From Fen-1308 sp035319125 (GTDB taxonomy: Bacteria > Nitrospirota > Thermodesulfovibrionia > Thermodesulfovibrionales > Dissulfurispiraceae), in assembly GCA_035319125.1 (NCBI GenBank), contig DATHDG010000011.1, positions 62,001 to 126,000 of the forward strand: DNA of 64,000 nt. Direction: 5' to 3'. Position numbers and translations under genes: made by a program. Numbering within the stretch: position 1 is the stretch's first letter; the number at the start of each line of letters is the position of its first letter. The notes below the pieces were generated by a model. The model was not told the origin of the DNA. It searched no databases and worked only from the letters and a program-made list of their open reading frames with translations. Shown here piece after piece: positions 1-7,553 of the stretch.

Positions 1-354
1 AGCGTATGCAACCACTTCCATGAGATGCCGGAAGATACGATCCGCGAGCAGACATTCTGCTGTGGCAGCGGGTCGGGCCTCAATGCAAGCGAGGACATGG
101 AACTCAGGATGAGAGGCGGCTTCCCAAGGGCAAATGCAGTCAAACATGTACGCGACAAGCACGGCGTCAATATGCTGGCCAATATATGCGCTATCGACAG
201 GGCTACGCTACCTCCGCTCATGGATTACTGGGTGCCTGGTGTAAGAGTGACAGGAACTCACGAACTCGTTGCAAACGCGCTGGTTATGAAGGGCGAGAAA
301 GAGAGAGAGACCAACCTTCGGGCCGAACCTCTTCCCGGAAAGGGGGGTGAATAA
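1..354 (+). CDS. dsrK: DsrK, C-terminal part (HdrD-like Fe-S subunit of DsrMKJOP)
   Basis: The frame is open from the first base, so this is the last 117 codons of a gene beginning outside the window. It shows a CCG-type cysteine motif (TFCCGSGSG) of the heterodisulfide reductase HdrD/DsrK family, which binds a special [4Fe-4S] centre, and an earlier Cys-x-His (CNHFH) at its beginning. DsrK is the cytoplasmic catalytic-like subunit of the DsrMKJOP membrane complex that links the quinone pool to sulfite reductase via DsrC. The identity is strongly supported by dsrJ, dsrO and dsrP following at 2-bp or overlapping spacing. DsrM would be expected just upstream. Confidence 0.9.
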   Translation, partial: SVCNHFHEMPEDTIREQTFCCGSGSGLNASEDMELRMRGGFPRANAVKHVRDKHGVNMLANICAIDRATLPPLMDYWVPGVRVTGTHELVANALVMKGEKERETNLRAEPLPGKGGE

Positions 355-356
355 TC

Positions 357-1121
357 ATGTACGACAGCGGAAAGATTATAGCCGGACTGATTATTTTCAT
401 CGTTATAGCATCACTTCCCTTCACGATGAATCTGGGTAAGGCTTCAATAAAACCTGAACCGAGCATTAATACCTTTGCCATCAATCAGATGGCGAAGAAA
501 CAGTGTATCGAGAGCAAGGCCTATATGAAAACCACCCATATGCAGATGCTGAACAACTGGAGGGATGAGGTGGTGCGTGACGGCAACAGGCTGTATGTTG
601 CTTCAGACGGCAAAGAATACAACATGAGCTTGCAGAATACCTGCATGCATTGCCATACGAATAAGGATAAGTTCTGCGATGAATGCCATAACTATGTTGC
701 GGTCAAGCCCTATTGCTGGGATTGTCATATTGTTCCGAAGGAAGGCGCATTCGTACCGGTCGCGGCAAAAGCAGCTCCGGCACCGGCAGCTGTTCCAGGC
801 CCTATCAATGTGCACTTTGCGGTCGGCAAGTATGATATTCCGGATGAGGCTCAGCACGGACTGACAGCATTGGCCGCGTATCTTCAGAAAAATGAGTCTG
901 CCAGTGTTGTCATTTCCGGCTATACGGATAAAACCGGAGACCCGGCAAAGAACGAAGAACTGGCCAAGAATAGAGCCAAAGCCGTACGCGAGGTCTTCCG
1001 TGCGGCGGGCATTTCCGATGAGCGCATTGTTATGAAGAAACCTGAGGTCATAACGGGCAGCGCGGACAATGCTGAAGCACGCCGTGTCGACGTCAGCATT
1101 GCAGAAGGGAAGGGGGTTTAG
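357..1121 (+). CDS. dsrJ: DsrJ-like triheme cytochrome c with C-terminal OmpA-like domain
   Basis: The 254-residue product has an N-terminal membrane anchor (about residues 6-25), a conserved-looking Cys50, and three heme c motifs CMHCH (96-100), CDECH (107-111) and CWDCH (120-124), as in DsrJ, the periplasmic triheme subunit of DsrMKJOP. In characterised DsrJ one heme has unusual His/Cys ligation; Cys50 is the likely counterpart by position (inference). Ordinary DsrJ ends soon after the third heme. Here an Ala/Pro linker (about 136-148) leads to roughly 100 residues resembling an OmpA/MotB peptidoglycan-binding domain, with SGYTDKTG, a run of RAKAV and the terminal EARRVDV. It starts 3 bp after dsrK behind a GGGGGG-type ribosome site and is followed after 2 bp by dsrO. 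Confidence 0.9.
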   Translation: MYDSGKIIAGLIIFIVIASLPFTMNLGKASIKPEPSINTFAINQMAKKQCIESKAYMKTTHMQMLNNWRDEVVRDGNRLYVASDGKEYNMSLQNTCMHCHTNKDKFCDECHNYVAVKPYCWDCHIVPKEGAFVPVAAKAAPAPAAVPGPINVHFAVGKYDIPDEAQHGLTALAAYLQKNESASVVISGYTDKTGDPAKNEELAKNRAKAVREVFRAAGISDERIVMKKPEVITGSADNAEARRVDVSIAEGKGV

Positions 1122-1123
1122 CG

Positions 1124-1933
1124 ATGGGTGTGAACAGACGCGAATTTCTGAAATTTGTAAGCATGTCGACCCTGCTTGGTCTAGGCGGCACTACTGTTGC
1201 AGCTTCGGTCAAGAAGGAACTGGAGGCCTCCGGGCCATATATCCCTGATCCGAAGGGAATCAATGCTAAAAGATGGGCTATGGCAGTAGATATGAGAAAG
1301 TTCAAATCTGATGAAGATATTCAAAAGTGCATTGACGCCTGTCATCAGGTTCATAATGTGCCTGAAGCTGATCCAGCTCATCCGACGCAGGAGATAAAAT
1401 GGATATGGACTGAATCTTACGAACGTGCTTTCCCCGGCAACGAGGATGAATATCTTGCTGCTCATTATAAGCACATGCCGTTTCTTATACTTTGCAACCA
1501 TTGCGAAAACCCTCCGTGTGTCAGAGTCTGTCCGACAAAGGCAACGTTCAAGCGTCACACAGACGGCATTGTCATGATGGACATGCACCGATGCATCGGC
1601 TGCCGTTTTTGCATGGCGGCTTGTCCATATGGAGCCAGAAGCTTTAACTTCAGAGACCCTCGTCCTTTTATCAAGAGGGATCTGAATCAGGAGTTTCCAA
1701 CGAGGACAAAGGGTGTCGTGGAGAAATGCACCTTCTGCTATGAGAGGTTGGCAAAGGGCCTGCAGCCTGCCTGCGCTGAGATTTCAAACGGAGCTATAGC
1801 CTTTGGAGATTTAGATGATCCGGAATCCCCAGTCAGGAAGGTAATCGACAATAACTTCACCATTAGACGCAAGCCCGAGCTTGGCACCCATCCAAGTGTC
1901 TATTATGTTATAGGAGGACAGGAACATGCTTGA
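1124..1933 (+). CDS. dsrO: DsrO, Tat-exported periplasmic ferredoxin subunit
   Basis: This 269-residue protein starts with a twin-arginine signal (NRREFLKF, residues 4-11) followed by a hydrophobic stretch, so it is exported folded. Cysteine clusters for [4Fe-4S] centres are at C69/C73, C124-C127-C132-C136, C157-C160-C163-C167 (CIGCRFCMAAC) and C202-C205-C217. This matches DsrO, the periplasmic electron-transfer subunit of DsrMKJOP that works with the DsrJ cytochrome and the DsrP membrane subunit. Its end overlaps dsrP by 8 bp, suggesting translational coupling. Confidence 0.93.
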   Translation: MGVNRREFLKFVSMSTLLGLGGTTVAASVKKELEASGPYIPDPKGINAKRWAMAVDMRKFKSDEDIQKCIDACHQVHNVPEADPAHPTQEIKWIWTESYERAFPGNEDEYLAAHYKHMPFLILCNHCENPPCVRVCPTKATFKRHTDGIVMMDMHRCIGCRFCMAACPYGARSFNFRDPRPFIKRDLNQEFPTRTKGVVEKCTFCYERLAKGLQPACAEISNGAIAFGDLDDPESPVRKVIDNNFTIRRKPELGTHPSVYYVIGGQEHA

Positions 1934-3095
1934 GAAAGCCCTCAAAGGAGGCAGAACATACTGGACATGGGTGGCAGCTCTGCTGGCTGTTATAGGCGTC
2001 GGAGTTGCTTGTTATATTTATCAATTCTTTATGGGATTGGGTATCACCGGCATGAGCAGGGACGTGTCCTGGGGGTTTTACATCGCTCAGTTCACCTTTC
2101 TGGTCGGGGTCGCTGCTTCGGGCGTCATGGTGGTCCTGCCCTTTTACCTGCATGACTACAAGGCGTTCGGAAAGATAACTATCCTTGGCGAGTTCTTAGC
2201 AATACCTGCGGTACTAATGTGCATGCTTTTCATATTTGTGGATATGGGGCAGCCCCTTAGGGTACTTAACGTGTTGCTTCATCCGACACTCAATTCGGTC
2301 ATGTTTTACGACATGTGTGTTTTGGCCGGCTATCTTGTGCTCAATATTCTGGTCGGATGGACATCTCTGGGCGCAGAACGCAAGGGAGTTGCACCTCCAA
2401 AATGGGTCAAACCCTTTGTGATCCTTTCGATAGCATGGGCGCCGTCCATTCATACTGTTACGGCGTTTCTATACGCAGGTCTTCCTGGCAGGCACTTCTG
2501 GCTTTCGGCTATAATGGCTGCCCGATTCCTCGCATCGGCCTTCGCAGGAGGTCCTGCGCTGCTCATAATACTTGCCCTGATCGTCAGGAAGTACTCAAAG
2601 TTCGATCCCGGCAAAGAGGCTATCCAGACGCTTGGTAAGATAGTAACCTATTTCATGATCACGAGCACCTTCTTCCTCGGTCTCGAATTCTTTACGGCGT
2701 TCTACAGCGGCATACCGGGGCACATGCAGTCGTTTATTTATCTTTATAAAGGGCTGGAAGGACATCACCAGCTGGTTCCGCTTATGTGGATATCCACGAT
2801 ATTTGCGGTTATCGCATTGTGCATACTGGTATTCCCGTTCCTCAGGAGAAACGAGACAATCCTGGCCATCGCCGCGGGTTTGGTATTCATTTCGCTCTGG
2901 ATCGACAAGGGATTCGGTCTTATAGTTGGAGGCTTCGTCCCCAATCCTTTCGAGGGCATTACCGAATATTGGCCTACAACTCCCGAGTTTCTAATTGCTG
3001 CTGGAGTATGGGCAATCGGATTCCTGGTTCTTACTATTCTGTACAAGATTGCTGTTTCAATAAAGGAAGAGAGCGGAGGAGAGGCAATTCACTGA
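1926..3095 (+). CDS. dsrP: DsrP, NrfD-type integral membrane subunit
   Basis: A 389-residue, very hydrophobic protein with about ten membrane segments, typical of the NrfD/PsrC family of quinone-interacting subunits. DsrP partners DsrO and DsrJ on the periplasmic face. It is the last gene of the dsr complex operon: a hairpin resembling a terminator follows at once. Ribosome site AGGAGG lies inside dsrO about 7 bp before the ATG. Confidence 0.93.
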   Translation: MLEKALKGGRTYWTWVAALLAVIGVGVACYIYQFFMGLGITGMSRDVSWGFYIAQFTFLVGVAASGVMVVLPFYLHDYKAFGKITILGEFLAIPAVLMCMLFIFVDMGQPLRVLNVLLHPTLNSVMFYDMCVLAGYLVLNILVGWTSLGAERKGVAPPKWVKPFVILSIAWAPSIHTVTAFLYAGLPGRHFWLSAIMAARFLASAFAGGPALLIILALIVRKYSKFDPGKEAIQTLGKIVTYFMITSTFFLGLEFFTAFYSGIPGHMQSFIYLYKGLEGHHQLVPLMWISTIFAVIALCILVFPFLRRNETILAIAAGLVFISLWIDKGFGLIVGGFVPNPFEGITEYWPTTPEFLIAAGVWAIGFLVLTILYKIAVSIKEESGGEAIH

Positions 3096-3105
3096 TTTAG
3101 GTTGA

Positions 3106-3135
3106 AGGAAGCCCGTTTTATAGGGCTTCCTGTTT
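3106..3135 (+). terminator. Terminator-like hairpin after dsrP
   Basis: A perfect 9-bp stem AGGAAGCCC / GGGCTTCCT with an 8-base loop is followed by a short GTTTGATT tract. It lies 10 bp after the dsrP stop codon and directly before a separate promoter, so it probably ends or attenuates the dsr complex transcript. Confidence 0.65.
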
Positions 3136-3137
3136 GA

Positions 3138-3168
3138 TTGACAACGAAGTAAGTTCATCTGTTATATT
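3138..3168 (+). promoter_or_regulatory. Sigma-70-type promoter for the ferredoxin gene
   Basis: A perfect -35 box TTGACA (3138-3143) is followed at 18-19 bp by TTATAT/TATATT (3162-3168). It stands between the dsrP hairpin and the ferredoxin gene, indicating that the ferredoxin can be transcribed separately from the dsr complex. Confidence 0.6.
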
Positions 3169-3230
3169 AAATTAAGCAAGCGCTCTGATACGAATTTCGT
3201 ATGAGCTCATATATCAAGGAGGTGACGTTA

Positions 3231-3416
3231 ATGTATTTGGTTACAGTTGATACTGGAAAGTGCGACGGTTGTGAGGAGTGCGTCAATGCCTGTCCTCAGA
3301 TGGTATTCAAGATAACGGATGGCAAGAGCGATCCTTACCAATCCGGCGAATGCGTTTTCTGTGAGACTTGTCTCAGCATGTGCCCGACCGGCGCAATTAC
3401 GATCACTGAAATGTAG
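3231..3416 (+). CDS. Small 2[4Fe-4S] ferredoxin
   Basis: The 61-residue product contains two complete CxxCxxCxxxC clusters, at C11-C14-C17-C21 and C41-C44-C47-C51, the second followed by PTGAI. It is a classical bacterial-type ferredoxin carrying low-potential electrons in the cytoplasm. An upstream in-frame ATG at 3201 exists, but the ATG at 3231 is preceded by an excellent ribosome site (AAGGAGGTGA) and gives normal family length. Position beside dsrKJOP suggests service to sulfite reduction or oxidation, but this is contextual only. Confidence 0.9.
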   Translation: MYLVTVDTGKCDGCEECVNACPQMVFKITDGKSDPYQSGECVFCETCLSMCPTGAITITEM

Positions 3417-3436
3417 CAGATATCTGCTTCCGGAAA

Positions 3437-3476
3437 TAAAAAAAAGGAGCATCCGACCGATGCTCCTTTTTTTTAT
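3437..3476. terminator. Bidirectional intrinsic terminator between ferredoxin and tusA
   Basis: A GGAGCATC / GATGCTCC stem with a 5-base loop is flanked by a run of A on the left and eight T on the right, so it can act as a rho-independent terminator in both directions. It sits exactly between the two convergent genes. Confidence 0.9.
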
Positions 3477-3493
3477 TTTGATATTTCAGGCGG

Positions 3494-3739
3494 TTACTTC
3501 TTTTGGATATAGATTTCCCAGTGGTCGCCAGTCTTTTCGACCTCTATGGGATAGCCTTGCTTCTCGGCGTACCGCGGAATTGAGTCTTCGGCCGAAGCAG
3601 GGGCATCGCAGAGGACCTTGAGAAGCGAGCCGGAGGCCATCTTCTCGATCTGCTTTTTGGTCAATACTAGCGGGTAGGGGCATACCCTTCCGAGTACGTC
3701 CAGTACTTCAGTAGGTGTCTGAGCTTTTAAATCTCCCAT
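3494..3739 (-). CDS. tusA: TusA/SirA-family sulfur carrier protein
   Basis: An 81-residue protein with the family signature Cys-Pro-x-Pro (C20-P-Y-P23), where the cysteine carries persulfide sulfur, and a second cysteine at 44. Length and the C-terminal HWEIYIQKK strand fit TusA. It is the last gene of a four-gene minus-strand unit dsrH-dsrE-dsrF-tusA, 17 bp after dsrF. TusA hands sulfur to or from DsrE/F/H-type proteins in sulfur relay; in oxidisers it feeds sulfur to reverse Dsr. A GGAGGAAGACA ribosome site precedes the ATG. Confidence 0.9.
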   Translation of the reverse strand: MGDLKAQTPTEVLDVLGRVCPYPLVLTKKQIEKMASGSLLKVLCDAPASAEDSIPRYAEKQGYPIEVEKTGDHWEIYIQKK

Positions 3740-3756
3740 TGTCTTCCTCCTTTAGT

Positions 3757-4170
3757 TTAAAAAAACTGCACATGGTTGACCGATTCCATTGCCTTCTGTA
3801 TCTCGCTGTATGGCACGATCTGGGCCCTGGTTTCGCCTCCGAGATCTTCGGCATCCATTATCAGGCTATCCTCCGTGATGCCGAAACGGTCGAGATCCTC
3901 CTTGCAGATCAATACATTAAGGTCAAGCAGCAAAGAGTTTTTAATATGCTGTTCAAGGCTTGTAACGTCATAATGCTTTCCAGCCGCCTGATTCTTGAGA
4001 CAGTTGAGGACTCCGTCTCCGATGAAGCAGACTACCGGTTCCACCATGTCGCCGTCTTCGAGATAGATTTCGACAGTCTGGCTGGCAATGGCATGGGTCA
4101 TGGCAAGGCGCGAAGCCTCTGTTTTGTACGGAAGTGATCTGACTACGAATGCAAGTTTTGTAGTAGCCAT
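3757..4170 (-). CDS. dsrF: DsrF-like protein (DsrE/DsrF family)
   Basis: A 137-residue cytoplasmic protein with the family pattern of an N-terminal RSLPYKT segment, GDGV at 51-54 and LICKEDL near 87-93, ending in an aromatic VQFF as DsrF does. Cysteines are at 48, 57 and 89. DsrF is part of the DsrEFH heterohexamer that relays sulfur to DsrC. It begins 1 bp after the dsrE-like stop, with its ribosome site GGAGGCG inside that gene. Assignment to F rather than E is by resemblance and order, and is moderately sure. Confidence 0.75.
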   Translation of the reverse strand: MATTKLAFVVRSLPYKTEASRLAMTHAIASQTVEIYLEDGDMVEPVVCFIGDGVLNCLKNQAAGKHYDVTSLEQHIKNSLLLDLNVLICKEDLDRFGITEDSLIMDAEDLGGETRAQIVPYSEIQKAMESVNHVQFF

Positions 4171-4171
4171 C

Positions 4172-4534
4172 TTATTCGCCTCCTATCATCAGTACTCTGT
4201 CAGCATCGAAACTGCTAGCCAGGTACCAGTCCATGCTCTTGCGGATCCAGCCTTCCATCAGATCTTCTTTATGAAATCCCCTGGCTTCTGCACACGCCTC
4301 GCAGGCGCAAGCCTTGAAGTTGCCGGTAGCAAAAAGTTCATCGAGTGTTTTATAAAGGGTAGAATAGTCTTTGAAGGCGCGCTGTCCCTTCTTTGAGAGC
4401 ATAGTTGCATTTGAAGATACCCAGAAATCGACTTTGTGGCCTTTTTTCACCGCTGCTTCTGAGAGTTTGACCGCGAAGTCGAGAGAGAGTGATCCTACGA
4501 GACCCGGAAATACGCCCATAGTCAGTTTTCCCAT
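4172..4534 (-). CDS. dsrE: DsrE-like sulfurtransferase subunit
   Basis: A 120-residue DsrE-superfamily protein. The active-site region KACACEACAEARG holds C76, C78 and C81, close to where DsrE carries its catalytic cysteine before a conserved Arg-Gly, and the C-terminus (ADRVLMIGGE) matches the family's final strand. In known systems DsrE accepts sulfur from TusA and passes it on to DsrC. The C-x-C-x-x-C arrangement has more cysteines than I would expect for this site. It lies 9 bp after the dsrH-like gene. Confidence 0.8.
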   Translation of the reverse strand: MGKLTMGVFPGLVGSLSLDFAVKLSEAAVKKGHKVDFWVSSNATMLSKKGQRAFKDYSTLYKTLDELFATGNFKACACEACAEARGFHKEDLMEGWIRKSMDWYLASSFDADRVLMIGGE

Positions 4535-4543
4535 TATATCCTC

Positions 4544-4840
4544 CTATACCCAAATAATCTTTTCGTAGTCGTTGAAGATGAGATCAACTACATCGCCGTA
4601 AGTAACGGCTTTGACATTGCCGGGGAGATTCGCTGCAGTGAATCCCCTGCTTTCCAGGTCTTCCGTCAGAACATAAAAGGTTGCGGATTTCTTGAGGATC
4701 GGGTCTGCGCTGCCACCGTCTTTGACTGTTGCGCGGTAGATACCATTTCCGACGAAGATAATGCCGAGCTTGTCAGCGCTCAACCTGTCTACAACATCTG
4801 CGCCGGTGCGGTAATCGCTCATAAATACACCAAGTTTCAT
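4544..4840 (-). CDS. dsrH: DsrH/TusB-like protein without cysteine
   Basis: A 98-residue protein with a DsrH/TusB-like centre and end (FYVLTEDLESRGF and VTYGDVVDLIFNDYEKIIW). It contains no cysteine, so it cannot carry the active-site persulfide described for sulfur-relaying DsrH/TusB and may be structural. A longer reading frame reaches 4942, but that stretch contains the promoter; the ATG at 4840 has the ribosome site AGGAGGTGTTAGG. First gene of the dsrH-E-F-tusA unit. Confidence 0.75.
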   Translation of the reverse strand: MKLGVFMSDYRTGADVVDRLSADKLGIIFVGNGIYRATVKDGGSADPILKKSATFYVLTEDLESRGFTAANLPGNVKAVTYGDVVDLIFNDYEKIIWV

Positions 4841-4912
4841 CCTAACACCTCCTGTATATTTTTGCGCCTTTGAAGATGCCGATGCCCTGTATATAGTGTC
4901 ATAAGTTATCCG

Positions 4913-4942
4913 TTTATAACAATACTCACTGCCACCTGTCAA
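4913..4942 (-). promoter_or_regulatory. Promoter for dsrH-dsrE-dsrF-tusA
   Basis: Read on the minus strand: perfect TTGACA (4942-4937), an 18-base spacer, then TATAAA (4918-4913). This near-consensus sigma-70-type promoter lies about 70 bp upstream of the dsrH-like start and implies strong or constitutive expression, independent of the dsrKJOP operon. Confidence 0.7.
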
Positions 4943-5074
4943 TTAAAATAAAGTTAACAGTTTATAATATATACTAATGTTCTGATTAGATCAACGTACG
5001 TTCAGGGCAATGATTGCCCCAGACAGCACGTCTCAAAAATGCTCTCTTACCTGAAAGCTTGCTGCGGAGATTGA

Positions 5075-5956
5075 GTGAAGAACGAAATATTTTTTATAAA
5101 TGATGACACCTCAAAACATCTAATTATTTTTATTCATGGCATGGGGATGGATGCAAAGATATGGGCAAAGCCTGACGAGTCACGCGTGCTGGGAGGAAAA
5201 TACCCTTTGAGCATTTTGCTTGATGGGAAAGAGCCAATTAGTTCTTTCCATGACCTTGGCGATAAAGGGTATCCGGTACTTGCGTGGAGCCAGAAGCGGC
5301 CTGCTGGCCCTATATCTATTGCCGTTGATGAATTAATGGAAATTATAGATAAATACAGATTGCGAAAGTATTCCGGCATGATCCTGATAGGCCATAGCAG
5401 GGGCGGTCTTGTTGCAAAGCTATTTATTCAGAGAGAAATAGCGCCGGTTCAGGGGGTTATTACGTTGGGCACTCCTCATAAAGGCTCTACAATAGCCAAG
5501 TGGGCGGCTTTCATTTCACCGGCTGCTATGGCAATTAAGCGGATGATGGATATGAAGGACAGAGAAGTGCAGACAGCTATTCATCGGGTAATGGCTTTTT
5601 TAAGCAGCGATGGACTCCAGGAGATGCTGCCGGACTCAGACTTGATAAAAAGCCTTCTGGTAGCTCCCAAGAGGGCTCAGAGAGCAATCTCAATCGGAGG
5701 CACCGATGCGTCGATCGTGAAAATTGGCAAAAGGTCTCTTTCATCCATTCTTTGTGAAGTAACGTCGCCAAGGCTGCTTCCTGACGAGCTCATAGACGGT
5801 CTCGGTGACGGATTCGTGTCGGCAGAAAGCGCAGTCTATCCCGGCGGTGACAAGCATCTCAATTTCCGTGTTAATCATGCAGGCCTGATTTTTGATCCTG
5901 CTGTAAGAAAATTAATACTGAAAGAAATCATATCTCTAGATTATGCTACAATGTAG
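5075..5956 (+). CDS. Alpha/beta-hydrolase (lipase/esterase-like)
   Basis: A 293-residue protein with the hydrolase oxyanion segment IFIHGMG (18-24) and nucleophile elbow GHSRGG, Ser108 being the likely nucleophile. The following segment GVITLGTPHKGS resembles PGAP1-like and LCAT-like lipases. No signal peptide is evident, so it is likely cytoplasmic. The start is a GTG with GGAGA only 4 bp upstream, so the start is uncertain. Substrate unknown. Confidence 0.8.
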   Translation: MKNEIFFINDDTSKHLIIFIHGMGMDAKIWAKPDESRVLGGKYPLSILLDGKEPISSFHDLGDKGYPVLAWSQKRPAGPISIAVDELMEIIDKYRLRKYSGMILIGHSRGGLVAKLFIQREIAPVQGVITLGTPHKGSTIAKWAAFISPAAMAIKRMMDMKDREVQTAIHRVMAFLSSDGLQEMLPDSDLIKSLLVAPKRAQRAISIGGTDASIVKIGKRSLSSILCEVTSPRLLPDELIDGLGDGFVSAESAVYPGGDKHLNFRVNHAGLIFDPAVRKLILKEIISLDYATM

Positions 5957-5983
5957 CAATATATCGTATATCATAATAAACGT

Positions 5984-6973
5984 ATGGCCATAAACGATTG
6001 CACGAATAATGACTCGCTTAGCGTAGCTAAGCGAGTGTTGAGAATCGAAGCAGACGCTGTTTCAGGCCTCATAGACAAAATCAATGGTGATTTTGACAGG
6101 GCCGTTGATATCATTTACCAGGCTAAAGGCCGTGTTGTCGTTACCGGCATGGGAAAGTCCGGCATTATAGGCAAGAAAATCGCGGCCACTCTTGCTTCTA
6201 CCGGCACGCCTGCTTTTTTTCTTCATCCAGCTGAAGCAAGCCACGGCGACCTCGGGATGGTGACTGCAAGAGACGTTATAATAGCTATCTCAAACAGTGG
6301 CGAAACTGATGAAATAATACAGCTTATTCCTTTTCTGAAACGCTTTGACGTTGCTGTTGTGTCTTTGACCGGCAACGCCAGTTCAACGCTTGCGCGATCC
6401 GCAGACGTCAGCCTTGACATTTCAGTAACGGAAGAGGCCTGCCCGCTTGGTATTACTCCTACAGCATCTACTACTGCTGCTCTTGCCATGGGTGATGCTA
6501 TTGCAGTTGCGCTGTTGGTAAAAAGGGGATTCAAACAGGAAGACTTTGCCTCTTTTCATCCCGCGGGGAGCCTTGGGAAAAAATTGTTTGTAAGGGTCAA
6601 AGACTTAATGCATGCTGGAGAATCTCTGCCTCTGATCGCCTCAGCCATGCCTGTCATGGAAGCAGTAATGGAAATATCATCGAAAAGACTGGGAATTGCT
6701 ATAGTCGCTGCTTCAGACGGAAAGATACTTGGCGTAATTACAGACGGTGATGTCCGCCGTGGCATCCAAAAGTGGGGTAAGGAATTTTTCGATATGAAAT
6801 CTGATGAGGTCATGTCAAGAAACCCTCGCCTGATCTCAGGGGAAGATCTTGCCGCCAAAGCTTTATCAATGATGCAGACATATTCTATTACTTCTCTTAT
6901 TGTGCCGGATTCAGAAGGCAGGGCTGTCGGGATTATTCATTTGCACGACATCTTAAAGAAGGGGATTGTTTAA
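5984..6973 (+). CDS. kdsD: Arabinose-5-phosphate isomerase KdsD
   Basis: A 329-residue protein with an N-terminal SIS sugar-isomerase domain (about 35-175; VVTGMGKSGIIGKKIAATLASTGTP region, then ISNSGETDEI) and two C-terminal CBS repeats (about 205-325). KdsD converts ribulose-5-phosphate to arabinose-5-phosphate, the first step of KDO synthesis for lipopolysaccharide. The next gene, kdsC, overlaps it by 8 bp, which supports this role over other SIS-CBS isomerases. Confidence 0.93.
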   Translation: MAINDCTNNDSLSVAKRVLRIEADAVSGLIDKINGDFDRAVDIIYQAKGRVVVTGMGKSGIIGKKIAATLASTGTPAFFLHPAEASHGDLGMVTARDVIIAISNSGETDEIIQLIPFLKRFDVAVVSLTGNASSTLARSADVSLDISVTEEACPLGITPTASTTAALAMGDAIAVALLVKRGFKQEDFASFHPAGSLGKKLFVRVKDLMHAGESLPLIASAMPVMEAVMEISSKRLGIAIVAASDGKILGVITDGDVRRGIQKWGKEFFDMKSDEVMSRNPRLISGEDLAAKALSMMQTYSITSLIVPDSEGRAVGIIHLHDILKKGIV

Positions 6974-7553
6974 TAGTAACGTGGAAAAAAGAGCTCATAA
7001 TAAGATTAGCAGGTCTGGGACTCGCAGCGCGAAAATCATTGCTGCTGCGGCAAAAATAAGGTTGTTGATTCTGGATGTCGATGGAGTTCTTACAGATGGC
7101 AGCATTATTCTCGATAACAATGGCACTGAAATAAAAAGTTTTCATGTCCGGGATGGCCATGGTATAAAGATGCTTCGCAAGATTGGAATGAGGGTAGCGA
7201 TCATAACCGGGCGCTACTCTGAAGTTGTGACACGCCGGTCTATTGAGCTTGGAATTGAAGATGTCTTCCAACGGTGCCATGTAAAAACGGAAGCTTATGA
7301 GAAACTTCTGGATAAGTATCGCCTGTCCGACTATGAAACTGCTTATATCGGCGATGACGTTGTGGATATTTCTCTTCTTAAGAGGGTTGGCCTGCCGGTA
7401 GTTGTAGCCGATGCTCATGATGAGGCGAAGAAATACGCTCTCATGATAACAGAAAAGCCAGGAGGCCGTGGAGCTGTCCGGGAGATAACGGATTTGCTCA
7501 TTAAAGCATACGGCAAGTGGGACGAGATTATAGATGAGTACGATAAGGCTTAA
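6966..7553 (+). CDS. kdsC: KDO-8-phosphate phosphatase KdsC
   Basis: A HAD-family phosphatase with catalytic DVDGVLTDG (D37 and D39 in the 195-residue reading), ITGR motif and IGDDVVD metal-binding segment. KdsC removes phosphate from KDO-8-phosphate. The long form starts at a TTG inside kdsD; a GTG at 6981 is an alternative start, and the first 25-30 residues lie outside the conserved domain. It overlaps the next gene, pgsA, by 20 bp. Confidence 0.92.
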   Translation: MFNSNVEKRAHNKISRSGTRSAKIIAAAAKIRLLILDVDGVLTDGSIILDNNGTEIKSFHVRDGHGIKMLRKIGMRVAIITGRYSEVVTRRSIELGIEDVFQRCHVKTEAYEKLLDKYRLSDYETAYIGDDVVDISLLKRVGLPVVVADAHDEAKKYALMITEKPGGRGAVREITDLLIKAYGKWDEIIDEYDKA

